From the NCBI RefSeq assembly GCF_900141895.1, contig NZ_FQYT01000026.1, positions 1 through 32,333 of the forward strand: a stretch of DNA of 32,333 bases. Reading direction: 5' to 3'. The stretch is from Parasporobacterium paucivorans DSM 15970. Its GTDB lineage: Bacteria; Bacillota; Clostridia; Lachnospirales; Lachnospiraceae. Shown piece by piece: positions 7,253 through 15,906 of the stretch. The position numbers and the translations under genes are program-made. The notes under the pieces are model-generated. The model saw only the letters and a program-made list of their open reading frames with translations, was not told the DNA's origin and searched no databases. How positions within the stretch are numbered: the stretch's first letter is position 1; the number at the start of each line of letters is the position of its first letter.

Positions 7253-7687
7253 ATGGAAGAAAATAACATTCGAAAATATGCTCAGTTAATGAAAGAGCTT
7301 GGCCTGACAGGTCTGGAAATTACAGAAGACGGAAACAAGATCCGTCTGGAACGAAGTGAAGGCGTAAAAGTGGTGGAAGCACCGCCAGCTGTCCATGAAA
7401 TTCAAAAGGCAAAGGGAGATACACCTAAAACCGATAAAGACCTTATAGAGGTGGCTTCGCCAATGGTAGGTGTCCTCTATCTGTCTTTTAAAGAGGGTGA
7501 AAAGCCTTTTGTAAAAGAAGGAGACAGCGTCAAAAAAGGCGATGTCCTCTGCATTATTGAAGCCATGAAGCTGATGAATGAAATTACGGCAGAGCAGGAT
7601 GGCGTAATTGCCGAAGTATGTGCCGGTAATGGAGAAGTGGTGGATTATGGCCGCGTTTTGTTTAAGATTAGGAGGAATGAAGCTTGA
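7253..7687 (+). CDS. accB: Biotin carboxyl carrier protein of acetyl-CoA carboxylase
   Basis: This 144-residue protein has the biotinyl site EAMKLMNE with Lys106. A charged N-terminal region (1-40), a linker rich in P, A and K (43-62) and the C-terminal biotinyl/lipoyl barrel are visible in that order. It carries CO2 from AccC to the AccAD transferase. The start lies five bases after the fabF stop. The stop overlaps the fabZ start (TTGA). No biotin ligase gene is present in the window. Confidence 0.95.
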   Translation: MEENNIRKYAQLMKELGLTGLEITEDGNKIRLERSEGVKVVEAPPAVHEIQKAKGDTPKTDKDLIEVASPMVGVLYLSFKEGEKPFVKEGDSVKKGDVLCIIEAMKLMNEITAEQDGVIAEVCAGNGEVVDYGRVLFKIRRNEA

Positions 7688-8100
7688 ATCAGTCCGAGAT
7701 AATGAAGATTCTCCCACATCGGGACAATATGCTGCTGATTGAGGAAGCAATTGTGGAAGATGGAACTGCCATGGGTAAATATCATGTCAGAGGAGATGAG
7801 TGGTTTTTAAAGGGGCATTTTCCGGGAAAACCGGTGGTGCCCGGTGTTATATTGTGTGAAATGCTGGCCCAGTCTGCATGTGTACTTCTGTGTGAAGGAC
7901 AGGCAGAGGGTACGACCCCTTACTTCACTGGCCTGGATAAGGTGAGGTTTAAGAAACCTGTACTTCCGGGAGATACCGTGGAGACTCAGTGTACGATTAC
8001 AAAATCAAAGGGGCCTTTTCATTTTGCCCAAGGCCAAATACACGTGAATGGAAAACTTTGTGTGACAGCAGAATTTTCTTTTGCACTGATAAAGGAGTAA
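7684..8100 (+). CDS. fabZ: 3-hydroxyacyl-ACP dehydratase
   Basis: This 138-residue hot-dog-fold enzyme removes water from 3-hydroxyacyl-ACP. The motif LPHRDNMLLI near the start and GHFPGKPVVPGVILCEMLAQ hold the catalytic His45 and Glu59. The TTG start at 7684 is chosen because AGGAGG lies seven bases upstream, within accB; it gives the expected N-terminus. No fabA, fabM or fabN is seen, so unsaturated fatty acid synthesis is not explained by this cluster. Confidence 0.95.
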   Translation: MNQSEIMKILPHRDNMLLIEEAIVEDGTAMGKYHVRGDEWFLKGHFPGKPVVPGVILCEMLAQSACVLLCEGQAEGTTPYFTGLDKVRFKKPVLPGDTVETQCTITKSKGPFHFAQGQIHVNGKLCVTAEFSFALIKE

Positions 8101-8104
8101 CCCG

Positions 8105-9418
8105 ATGTTTTCAAAAATATTAGTGGCAAACAGGGGTGAAATCGCTGTCCGGATCATCCGTGCCTGCAAGGAAATGGGAATCGCTACGGTTGCCGTGTAC
8201 TCACAGGCGGATGCGGATTTGCTGCATGTGGCCCTGGCGGATGAAAGCATATGTATCGGAAGGGCAGCCTCTTCAGAAAGCTATCTGTGTGCGGACCGTA
8301 TTATCAGTGCGGCTCTGGTCACGGGGGCACAGGCTGTGCATCCGGGATATGGTTTTATGTCGGAAAATGCTGAATTTGCGCGCATGTGCGAAAAACATGG
8401 CCTCGTCTTTATCGGACCGCAGCCGGAAACCATGGAACTGCTGAGCGACAAAGAAAGAACCAAAAGGCTGATGCAGGAAGCGGGTGTTCCCGTTATACCC
8501 GGATCCAGAGTCATCAAAGATCAGGAAACTGCTCTGGCAGCGGCAGAGGAAATCGGATATCCGGTACTCTTGAAAGCCAGATCCGGTGGAGGCGGGCGTG
8601 GAATTCGCCAGGTAGACCATGCGGGTGAAATGGAGCACGCATTTTCGGTTGCCTCCAATGAAAGCCGCACTGCCTTCGGAGATGATGCCGTATACATGGA
8701 AAAATTCATCCATCCGGCCAAACATATAGAAGTCCAGATTTTAGCGGATGAGGAAGGAAACACGGTATGTCTGGGTGAGAGGGACTGCTCCATTCAGAAA
8801 AGGAACCAGAAGCTGATTGAGGAAACCCCTTCGCCGGTGGTAAGCGCTGAGCAGAGGGATTTTCTCGCAGATGTATGCATAAAAGCTGCAAAGGCTGTCA
8901 AGTATGTGAACGCCGGAACGCTTGAATTCCTGATGGACCAGAACGGAGAATTTCATTTCATGGAAATGAATATACGTCTTCAGGTTGAGCATCCCGTGAC
9001 GGAACAGCTTACAAATATTGACATCGTAAAATGGCAGATCCGTATTGCGGCAGGCGTTCTGCTGGATTTCAAACAGGAAGAAATTCCATTTATTGGGACT
9101 TCCATTGAGTGCCGGATCAATGCGACCGCATCTGGGAAGGTGGAGTTCCTCCATATCCCTGGAGGACCATTTGTGCGTTTTGATACTTTCCTTTTCACCG
9201 GAATGGTGGTTCCGCCTCATTACGATGCCCTGATCGGAAAGCTGGTAGTGTTCGCGTTTACAAGAGGAGAGGCTATCCGGAAAATGAGGGCAGCCCTTTG
9301 TGAACTTGTAATTGAGGGCGTGCCAAATAATATCGAGGAGCAGATTGAAATATTAGCCAGCCCTGAATTTCAGGATGGAAGCTATAATTTAGATTTTTTT
9401 AGAAATGAGGTGAAATAA
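8105..9418 (+). CDS. accC: Acetyl-CoA carboxylase, biotin carboxylase subunit
   Basis: This 437-residue ATP-grasp enzyme starts FSKILVANRGEIAVRIIRACKEMG, the classic biotin carboxylase N-terminus. It has the glycine-rich ATP lid KARSGGGGRGIR, the EKFI/HIEVQ strand, ERDCSIQKRNQKLIEE, and EMNIRLQVEHPVTE with the metal- and bicarbonate-binding residues. The usual form reads EMNTRIQVEHPVTE, so the I and L changes are mild. It is slightly shorter than the common 445-450 residues. It carboxylates the biotin of AccB using ATP and bicarbonate. AAAGGAG precedes the start at good spacing. Confidence 0.95.
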   Translation: MFSKILVANRGEIAVRIIRACKEMGIATVAVYSQADADLLHVALADESICIGRAASSESYLCADRIISAALVTGAQAVHPGYGFMSENAEFARMCEKHGLVFIGPQPETMELLSDKERTKRLMQEAGVPVIPGSRVIKDQETALAAAEEIGYPVLLKARSGGGGRGIRQVDHAGEMEHAFSVASNESRTAFGDDAVYMEKFIHPAKHIEVQILADEEGNTVCLGERDCSIQKRNQKLIEETPSPVVSAEQRDFLADVCIKAAKAVKYVNAGTLEFLMDQNGEFHFMEMNIRLQVEHPVTEQLTNIDIVKWQIRIAAGVLLDFKQEEIPFIGTSIECRINATASGKVEFLHIPGGPFVRFDTFLFTGMVVPPHYDALIGKLVVFAFTRGEAIRKMRAALCELVIEGVPNNIEEQIEILASPEFQDGSYNLDFFRNEVK

Positions 9419-10288
9419 TTGCCATTTGTCCAATTTTTACACAAGCCGAAAAATGAACTAGAAAAAGGGGGAAGGACCCCCAAGGCCAAAGTACACCTGG
9501 CGGAAGAAAGTGAATTTTCCAAAAAGTGTCCCAGCTGCGGGAAAAGCACCCCTTTGAGCATTCTTTGGGATAATTTCAATATCTGCCAGTGCGGGCATCA
9601 TTACCGATTGAGCGCAAGACAGAGAATTTCCCTTTTGGCTGACGGCGAGAGTTTTTCTGAGTTGTTTCGGGAACTGGTGGGACAGGACGTCCTTAAATTT
9701 CCACACTATGAAAAGAAGCTGGTATCCGTCCAGAAATCCAGCGGTGAAAATGAGGCTGTAATCTGTGGTGAGGCAATGATCTGGAAAAAACCCTGCGCGC
9801 TTTTTATCATGGAGCCTTATTTCATGATGGGAAGTATGGGTACAGCAGTCGGTGAAAAAATAACACGGCTGTTTGAGTATGCTACGGAAAAGAATCTTCC
9901 TGTTGTAGGATATACGGTATCCGGAGGAGCCAGGATGCAGGAAGGTCTCCTTTCCCTGATGCAGATGGCAAAAACCAGCGGCGCGGTGAAAAGACACAGC
10001 GATAATGGAGGCCTTTATATCACAATGCTTACGGATCCCACGACCGGAGGAGTAACAGCCAGCTTTGCCATGGAAGGCGATATTATCCTGGCGGAGCCTG
10101 GTGCTACCATAGGGTTTGCAGGTGCCAGAGTTATTGAGCAGACCGTGCACAAAAAACTTCCCAAAGATTTCCAGAAGGCTGAATTTCTTCTGCAGCATGG
10201 ATTTATAGACGCCATTGTGCCTAGAAGGAGACAGCGCGCAGTTATAGGAAAGTTGCTGCAGATGCACACGGGAGGAATGAAGGAATGA
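9419..10288 (+). CDS. accD: Acetyl-CoA carboxylase, carboxyltransferase beta subunit
   Basis: This 289-residue subunit pairs with AccA to move the carboxyl group from biotin to acetyl-CoA. The crotonase-like part has YTVSGGARMQEG, TDPTTGGVTASFAMEGD and EPGATIGFAGARVIEQT, all standard. The N-terminal zinc ribbon is odd: Cys37-x2-Cys40, fifteen residues, then Cys56-Gln-Cys58, a C-x-C where the family has C-x2-C. The frame is intact, so a one-residue deletion is implied. The TTG start at 9419 directly abuts the accC stop. Confidence 0.93.
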   Translation: MPFVQFLHKPKNELEKGGRTPKAKVHLAEESEFSKKCPSCGKSTPLSILWDNFNICQCGHHYRLSARQRISLLADGESFSELFRELVGQDVLKFPHYEKKLVSVQKSSGENEAVICGEAMIWKKPCALFIMEPYFMMGSMGTAVGEKITRLFEYATEKNLPVVGYTVSGGARMQEGLLSLMQMAKTSGAVKRHSDNGGLYITMLTDPTTGGVTASFAMEGDIILAEPGATIGFAGARVIEQTVHKKLPKDFQKAEFLLQHGFIDAIVPRRRQRAVIGKLLQMHTGGMKE

Positions 10289-11085
10289 GCATGACAGCTT
10301 ACGACCGGGTACGGGCTGCCCGTTCACAGGACCGCCCTACGGGTCTTGATTATATTCAGAATTTGTTCGATAATTTTATAGAACTGCACGGAGACCGGTA
10401 TTTTGCAGACGATCCGTCCATAGTGGCCGGTGTTGCCATGCTGGACGACCAGCCGGTCACGGTGATTGCCATGGAAAAGGGTCATACTACCAAGGAAAGG
10501 GTTTTCCGGAATTTTGGAGCACCCAATCCGGAAGGCTACAGGAAAGCCCTGCGCCTTATGAAACAGGCGGAAAAATTTTCAAGGCCTGTTATCTGTCTGG
10601 TGGACACAGCAGGAGCCTTCTGTGGAATTGGCGCGGAAGAACGGGGACAGGGCCGGGCAATTGCAGATAATCTGATGGAAATGATGACTTTGGGAACTCC
10701 GATTCTTACAATCCTCATCGGAGAAGGCGGCAGCGGAGGCGCACTGGCTCTTGGAGTGGCAGATGAGGTCTGGATGATGGAAAACGCCATTTACAGCGTC
10801 ATTTCGCCGGAAGGATGCGCCAGCATTTTGTGGAAGGATGCGGACAAGGCGGCGGACGCCGCGGAGTGTCTGAAACTAACGGCAGAAGATGCCCTGCAGT
10901 TTGGGATTATTGACCGCATCATTGCGGAAGGTGATCAGGACTTTACCCGGACTTTTGCGCAGATAAAACAGGATATGCTGAATTTCCTGACCAAGCACAA
11001 AGAGATGGAGATAGAAAAACTGAAGGAACAGCGCTATCAGAGATTCCGCAAAATAGGAACTTCCTATTTATCGGACGCAGAGTAG
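10285..11085 (+). CDS. accA: Acetyl-CoA carboxylase, carboxyltransferase alpha subunit
   Basis: This 266-residue subunit has the typical pattern TGLDYIQNLFDNFIELHGDRYFADD, GHTTKERVFRNFGAPNPEGYRKALRLM (given here in part), DTAGAFCGIGAEERGQ and IGEGGSGGALALGVAD. It is shorter at the N-terminus than the E. coli protein, as in many Firmicutes. It forms the heterotetrameric transferase with AccD. The ATG overlaps the accD stop by four bases. Confidence 0.95.
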   Translation: MSMTAYDRVRAARSQDRPTGLDYIQNLFDNFIELHGDRYFADDPSIVAGVAMLDDQPVTVIAMEKGHTTKERVFRNFGAPNPEGYRKALRLMKQAEKFSRPVICLVDTAGAFCGIGAEERGQGRAIADNLMEMMTLGTPILTILIGEGGSGGALALGVADEVWMMENAIYSVISPEGCASILWKDADKAADAAECLKLTAEDALQFGIIDRIIAEGDQDFTRTFAQIKQDMLNFLTKHKEMEIEKLKEQRYQRFRKIGTSYLSDAE

Positions 11086-11110
11086 GACAGCTTTCAGATT
11101 GGAGATAAAT

Positions 11111-12334
11111 ATGGAAACAAAACGAATAGTTATTACTGGAATGGGAGCCGTTACTCCTTTGGGAATCGGTGTAAATGAGTACTGGAATAACCTGATTGAG
11201 GGAAAGTGCGGAATATCTTCCATTACAAAGATTGATACACAGGATCTTCCGGTCAAGCTGGCTGCCGAGGTGAAGAATTTTGTTCCCGGCAACTACATGA
11301 GCACATCTATGATTAATTCTATGGATGATTTCATGCAGTTTGCCTACGTGGCTGCGGATGAAGCCCTTAAAGAGAGCGGGGTTCAGATTGTACCGGAACG
11401 TACCGGGATCGTCATAGGAACTGCCATGGCAGGACTGACAGCCATTGCCAAGACCCAGAAGGAACTGTCTGAGAATGGAAAACGTGTCGGTCCCAAATTT
11501 CTGCCCAAGGTTTTGGGAAACATTGCCGCGACCCATATTGCCAATGCAAACAGTATCAAAGGACCCTGTATGACGGTCAGCACCGCCTGTTCTTCCGGAG
11601 GGGATGCCATCAGCCTGGGAGCAATGTTTTTAAAAGCGGGAGAAGCGGATGTGGTTCTGGTGACCGGAGCTGAATCAGGCATATGCCCCTTACTGATCCA
11701 AAGCCTTACCAAAGCACTTGCCCTGACCGCCAATCCGGATCCGAATTCGGCCAGCAGGCCATTTGACCTGAACCGTGACGGTTTTGTCATTGGAGAAGGC
11801 GGAGGAGCTCTTGTTCTGGAGACGGAAGAACATGCTCTTGCAAGGGGAGCCCGTATTATTGCCGAGTTGGCCGGTTATGCCAATAACACGGATGCCTATC
11901 ATGTGGTGGCGCCTCATCCGGAGGGCGAAGGAGCTATTGCCTGCATGAAACGGGCTCTGGAGATTGCCAACATGCATCCGGAGGAAATCGGGTATATAAA
12001 TATGCATGGCACCTCGACCCAAAAAGGAGATGAGGTAGAAGTGGTATCCGTCAAGAAAGTATTTGATGCACATGCCTTTAAAATGGCTGTCAGTTCCACC
12101 AAAGGAGCTACAGGACACCTTATGGGAGCCGGCGGTATCACAGAAGTTATTGCATGCATCCAGGCAATAAGAACCGGAATCCTCCCTCCGACCATTAATT
12201 ACAGCACTCCCGATCCGATGTGTGACTTAGACGTGATTCCGAACCACGCAAGACACCAGAAGATAAACGCAGCAATGTCCAATGCCTTCGGATTTGGAGG
12301 CCAGAATTCCAGTATTATTGTGAAAGCATACTAA
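11111..12334 (+). CDS. FabF-type 3-oxoacyl-ACP synthase (second copy)
   Basis: The start is ATG 11111 behind GGAG at 11101; an upstream TTG at 11099 adds four residues and overlaps that site. The 407-residue product has Cys160 (TACSSGGD), His299 (NMHGTSTQ), Lys331 and His336 (STKGATGHLMG), so it should be an active condensing enzyme. It diverges clearly from the first copy around the active-site pocket (for example GTAMAGLTAIAKTQKELSEN in place of the first copy's GTGIGGMQ region). It is placed after the acc genes and directly before the ligase, away from the core fab set. Possible roles are initiation or handling of a special primer in place of FabH, or a different chain-length range. The role is inferred from position only. 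Confidence 0.9.
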   Translation: METKRIVITGMGAVTPLGIGVNEYWNNLIEGKCGISSITKIDTQDLPVKLAAEVKNFVPGNYMSTSMINSMDDFMQFAYVAADEALKESGVQIVPERTGIVIGTAMAGLTAIAKTQKELSENGKRVGPKFLPKVLGNIAATHIANANSIKGPCMTVSTACSSGGDAISLGAMFLKAGEADVVLVTGAESGICPLLIQSLTKALALTANPDPNSASRPFDLNRDGFVIGEGGGALVLETEEHALARGARIIAELAGYANNTDAYHVVAPHPEGEGAIACMKRALEIANMHPEEIGYINMHGTSTQKGDEVEVVSVKKVFDAHAFKMAVSSTKGATGHLMGAGGITEVIACIQAIRTGILPPTINYSTPDPMCDLDVIPNHARHQKINAAMSNAFGFGGQNSSIIVKAY

Positions 12335-12347
12335 GGAGGTACACGTA

Positions 12348-13997
12348 GTGAACTTAACTTACGACGTGACTATGTTTCGGGATAACTTTGAGTCAGGTTT
12401 TACCTGGATTAACGGTTTCAATAGAAACGTGTTTCGTTTTTCGGAGAGAAATGCCCTGACAGATCCGCTCAGGGAAAAGACGTGGACGTATGCAGACTTA
12501 AATAAAGAAATTAACCGGCTGGCCAATAGATGGCAGCGGGATGGTGTTATAAAAAATGATGTTGTGATGTATGTGCTGTACAATTCAGCAGAATTCGTAT
12601 TTTCCCATATAGCGGCGCAAAAAGCAGGGGCCATCAGCTGCCCTGTCAACTACAACTGGGCCGCGGGCGAGATAGCCATGGTCCTGGAACAGAACAAGCC
12701 CAAAGTATTTCTTTTTGACATGGAAATCGAACAGATAATAAAAATGGCTTTAGATCTGTCTTTCCATAAACCAGAGATATGTATTTCGGTTGGCGAGAAA
12801 GAATCTGAAATCAGCGGCGTCATAGCCTACGAGAAATATGTGGCGGACAGCCCAGAGGAGGAACCAGTTCCCCCTCCGAGCCATATATACGATGAAGTAT
12901 TGCGGCTGCATACGTCCGGAACTACAGGACATCCCAAGGGAGTACCGGTTAATAATATCAATGAGGTTCTTACTGCTCACGATGTGATTATGCATTTTCC
13001 CTTGAATCCGATGGATAAGACCATGAATATGACCCCCTGGTTCCACCGTGGAGGAATACATTCCGGCGGTCTGACTCCTACACTGTATGTGGGTGGAGAG
13101 GTAGTGATCCTCCGGCAGTTCAATCCTAAAATCTGCCTGAAATACACACAGAAATACAGAATCACATTTCTAATCGGAGTGCCGGCAGTCCTGAATATGC
13201 TTGCAAAATATCAGGAAAAGGAAAATTTGGACCTTCAGTCCCTGCATGGAATCGTTACAATGGGCAGTCCTTTGGAAAAGAATGCATGCATTTATTTTCA
13301 AAAGGTGCTGACTCCCAATCTTTTCAACGGTTATGGAACCACGGAAACATTTTGGAATTCTTTTCTGAGTCCACGGGATCTTCCAGAAATGTCGGGAAGT
13401 TCCGGACGTTCCTGTACGGATGATGAAATATATTTGGTAAAGGTATACGAGGACAGAAAAGCGGAACCGGATGATTTTGTTGCCCGGAACGGGGAAGAAG
13501 TCGGCGAAATCATCATTAAATCCCTGTCAAAGTCCACCTGCAGCTATTATGACAATGAAGAAGAGACGAAACGCAGGTATTATAAGGGTTTCCTCTATAC
13601 CGGAGATCTGGGCACCTGGGACAAAAACAGCTATATTACCGTAGTGGGGCGTAAGGATGATATGATTATTTCGGCGGGCGAGAACATTTTTCCGGCACAG
13701 ATTGAGGAGGCCATATCCGAAAATTCAAAGGTAAAAGATGTCATTGTTACCAGCGTTCCGGACAAAAAACGCGGTGAGGCAGTAGTGGCGTATGTTGTAA
13801 AAGAAGATGACGACCTTACGGTTCAGGAAATGATTCGATATTGTGCAGGGCACCCCATGCTTTCCGCTTTCAAAAGTCCCAAATATTATCGTTTTGTGGA
13901 GGAACTCCCCTATAATGCCACTGGAAAAAAACTTCATTTCAAGGCTAAGCAGGCTGCAGTCCAGGATTTGGAAGAAGGACGTCTGGAACGCTATTAG
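12348..13997 (+). CDS. Acyl-CoA / acyl-ACP ligase, AMP-forming
   Basis: This 549-residue ANL-superfamily enzyme activates a carboxylic acid with ATP as an acyl-adenylate and passes it to CoA or another thiol. The P-loop motif LHTSGTTGHPKG is at 187-198, YGTTET at 329-334, YTGD at 417-420, GRKDDMI at 434-440, and the catalytic lysine is Lys527 in ATGKKLHFK. The GTG start at 12348 has a perfect AAGGAGGT seven bases upstream. The substrate is unknown; medium- or long-chain fatty acids or a ring carboxylic acid are all possible. It is 13 bases from the second ketosynthase and 49 bases from the regulator, so it could supply a primer for synthesis or recycle external fatty acids. Confidence 0.9.
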   Translation: MNLTYDVTMFRDNFESGFTWINGFNRNVFRFSERNALTDPLREKTWTYADLNKEINRLANRWQRDGVIKNDVVMYVLYNSAEFVFSHIAAQKAGAISCPVNYNWAAGEIAMVLEQNKPKVFLFDMEIEQIIKMALDLSFHKPEICISVGEKESEISGVIAYEKYVADSPEEEPVPPPSHIYDEVLRLHTSGTTGHPKGVPVNNINEVLTAHDVIMHFPLNPMDKTMNMTPWFHRGGIHSGGLTPTLYVGGEVVILRQFNPKICLKYTQKYRITFLIGVPAVLNMLAKYQEKENLDLQSLHGIVTMGSPLEKNACIYFQKVLTPNLFNGYGTTETFWNSFLSPRDLPEMSGSSGRSCTDDEIYLVKVYEDRKAEPDDFVARNGEEVGEIIIKSLSKSTCSYYDNEEETKRRYYKGFLYTGDLGTWDKNSYITVVGRKDDMIISAGENIFPAQIEEAISENSKVKDVIVTSVPDKKRGEAVVAYVVKEDDDLTVQEMIRYCAGHPMLSAFKSPKYYRFVEELPYNATGKKLHFKAKQAAVQDLEEGRLERY

Positions 13998-14046
13998 CAG
14001 AAAAATGGATTGGAATCTCCAGTAGAACAGTTTGGAGGGTGAAATC

Positions 14047-14625
14047 GTGAAGGGTGATGAGATCAAAGAAATGTCCATGCGGGAGAGGCTGATTCAAGCG
14101 GGCATTACCGATTTGAACAAGAATGGTACCAAGAATTTTTCGGTGCGCAGGATTGCGGCCATATGTGGGATATCCTGTGCGGCTCCCTACAAGCATTTTA
14201 GGGATAAGCAGGATTTTCTTCTTGCCATAATCAGGTACATCGATCATCTTTGGGATGGCCGCCAGCAGAAAGTCCTGGAGACCGTGCAGGGCGACACCCG
14301 GAAACGGATTGTGGCAGTCAGTGTGGAATACGTAAGATTTCTCGTAGAAAATCCGCATTTCCGTTCGGTTATTATGCTGCAGGATTCTGATCTGGATGAG
14401 GATTATGTGGAGATTCGGAGAAGGCTGAACCAGAAGTCAAAGGACCTGGTAGGCGAGTACTGCGCTTCGGTGGGGATGACCATGCAGGTCCAGAACTTCA
14501 AAGTGTTTGTGGTGCGGTCTCTGATTTACGGTGCTTCCCTGATGATGGACAATGAGAGCATGGAATATAATGAAGAGAACTTAGAGATGGTAGCCAGTGC
14601 TATAGACCGTGAATTCGATTTATGA
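14047..14625 (+). CDS. TetR/AcrR family transcriptional regulator
   Basis: This 192-residue protein has an N-terminal TetR helix-turn-helix (about 12-58): RERLIQAGITDLNKNG, then FSVRRIAAICGIS and PYKHFRDKQDFLLAII. The C-terminal ligand domain is not of a named type. The GTG start at 14047 follows GGAGGG (14034-14039) by seven bases; an earlier TTG at 14032 overlaps that site. It closes the fatty acid operon, so it is likely an autoregulated repressor that senses an acyl-CoA, acyl-ACP or free acid and binds the palindrome at 3110-3130. The ligand and site are predictions. Its stop overlaps the convergent polymerase gene by six bases. Confidence 0.9.
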   Translation: MKGDEIKEMSMRERLIQAGITDLNKNGTKNFSVRRIAAICGISCAAPYKHFRDKQDFLLAIIRYIDHLWDGRQQKVLETVQGDTRKRIVAVSVEYVRFLVENPHFRSVIMLQDSDLDEDYVEIRRRLNQKSKDLVGEYCASVGMTMQVQNFKVFVVRSLIYGASLMMDNESMEYNEENLEMVASAIDREFDL

Positions 14626-15879
14626 TACCGGTTTTGTAATTCCCGTCCTGCGGGCCCGGTCGAGCCCTCCGGACATATGAGGAGTCCTGTTTCCTGCGAA
14701 ACAGGCTCTTTTTATTGAGTCTTCCCCGTAGCGACGCCGTATTTCATCCACGGCGCCATCCAGCTTTTCAAGGCGGTCATATTTATGCATGTCAAACAGA
14801 TTGTACTGGCGGCATGGGCCCTGCCGGATGCGTCCCGTCTGGATGCCCAGCTGGCGGATGGGAGTCGTATTGTCCCACAGCTCATCAAAAAGCCCGCAGG
14901 CCACAGAGTGTATCTCGGCGGTAATATTGGTGGAGGAAAGGATGTTCCTCTGGTGGGAGGTGCGGGAAAAATTCCAGTCGGTAATGGAAACCGATATACA
15001 GGAGGCCCTGGCTTCGTCGGTCCTCAACCGGGAGGCCACAGTTTCCGTGAGGGAAAGAAGTATCATATGGGCGATATCCCTTGAAGTGACATCCTTTGCC
15101 AGGGTAAGGCTGTTCCCATAGCCTTTGTTGGCGGAGGGTATGTCATACAGCTGGCTGGAATCAATGCCGTTTGCAAAATTGTAGATTACCTCTCCGTGGC
15201 TTTTGAAATGGTACCTAAGCATCTTGAGGTCGGAACGGGCCAGTTCGCCGATGGTGGTGATTCCCAGGCCATACAGCTTTTTCTGTGTTGCCCGCCCTAC
15301 GAAAAAAAGATCGCCGACATTCAAAGGCCATAATTTCGAGGAGACCTCTTCAGGAAACAGGCTGTGGACCATATCAGGCTTTTTGAAATCCCCGGCCATC
15401 TTGGCAAGAAGCTTATTGGTGGAGACACCAATATTGACGGTGAATCCAAGTTCCCGGTGTATCCTGTCCTTCAGGCAATGGGCGGCGGAGACAGGAGTTC
15501 CGTACAGGCGGTGGGTACCAGTCATGTCGCAGAAAGCCTCATCTATGCTGTACTGCTCCACACAGGGAGAAAATTCCCGGAGTATGCGGATAAAGGCCTT
15601 TGAGGCTTCGACATAGAGGGAATAATCAGGAGGGACGACCACCAGTCCGGGACACTTTTTCCGGGCACTTAACAGGGACTCACCGGTTTGTATCTTGTAG
15701 GCCTTTGCCGGAATGGATTTTGCCAGGATGATGCCATGGCGGGACTCCTGGCTGCCGCCAACTGCAGATGGAATGGTGCGCAGATCCAGGCCATCTCCCA
15801 GGATGTAGAGGCGGCGGCAGGCCTCCCAGCTTAAAAAAGCGGAATTCACATCTATATGAAAAATGACATTGTCATTCAT
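14620..15879 (-). CDS. Y-family DNA polymerase (DinB/UvrX-like)
   Basis: This 419-residue translesion polymerase has the metal-binding Asp10 in FHIDVNSAF and the Asp113-Glu114 pair in YSIDEAF, followed by the palm/finger motif VNIGVSTNKLLAKMAGDFKKP (given in part) and the thumb helix-hairpin-helix region. A likely beta-clamp motif QYNLF is at 358-362. AGGGAGGT precedes the ATG. It is encoded directly behind a YolD-like gene, the arrangement of the Bacillus YolD-UvrX/YqjW error-prone polymerases, and shares a LexA-controlled promoter with it. It should act in damage-induced lesion bypass. The last 6 bases overlap tetR tail-to-tail. Confidence 0.93.
   Translation of the reverse strand: MNDNVIFHIDVNSAFLSWEACRRLYILGDGLDLRTIPSAVGGSQESRHGIILAKSIPAKAYKIQTGESLLSARKKCPGLVVVPPDYSLYVEASKAFIRILREFSPCVEQYSIDEAFCDMTGTHRLYGTPVSAAHCLKDRIHRELGFTVNIGVSTNKLLAKMAGDFKKPDMVHSLFPEEVSSKLWPLNVGDLFFVGRATQKKLYGLGITTIGELARSDLKMLRYHFKSHGEVIYNFANGIDSSQLYDIPSANKGYGNSLTLAKDVTSRDIAHMILLSLTETVASRLRTDEARASCISVSITDWNFSRTSHQRNILSSTNITAEIHSVACGLFDELWDNTTPIRQLGIQTGRIRQGPCRQYNLFDMHKYDRLEKLDGAVDEIRRRYGEDSIKRACFAGNRTPHMSGGLDRARRTGITKPVS
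14682..14713 (+). terminator. Fatty acid operon terminator inside the opposing polymerase gene
   Basis: CCTGTTTC (14686-14693) pairs with GAAACAGG (14698-14705) around a CTGC loop. GAG/CTC extends the stem, and TTTTT follows on the plus strand. It lies 57 bases after the tetR stop and within the last codons of the minus-strand polymerase gene. On the minus strand no T-run follows, so it should stop only plus-strand transcripts. Confidence 0.88.
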
Positions 15880-15906
15880 TTCTGTTTTACCTCCCTGAAG
15901 AACGTG

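Noticed and set aside
9458-10327. 289-residue minus-strand frame opposite accD
   Set aside because: Same length as accD by coincidence of frame; no motifs, no start signal, and accD motifs are unambiguous.
11111-12334. Second ketosynthase as a chain-length factor of a type II polyketide system
   Set aside because: The active-site Cys160, both histidines and the lysine are present, while chain-length factors lack the cysteine; no cyclase, aromatase or tailoring genes are nearby.
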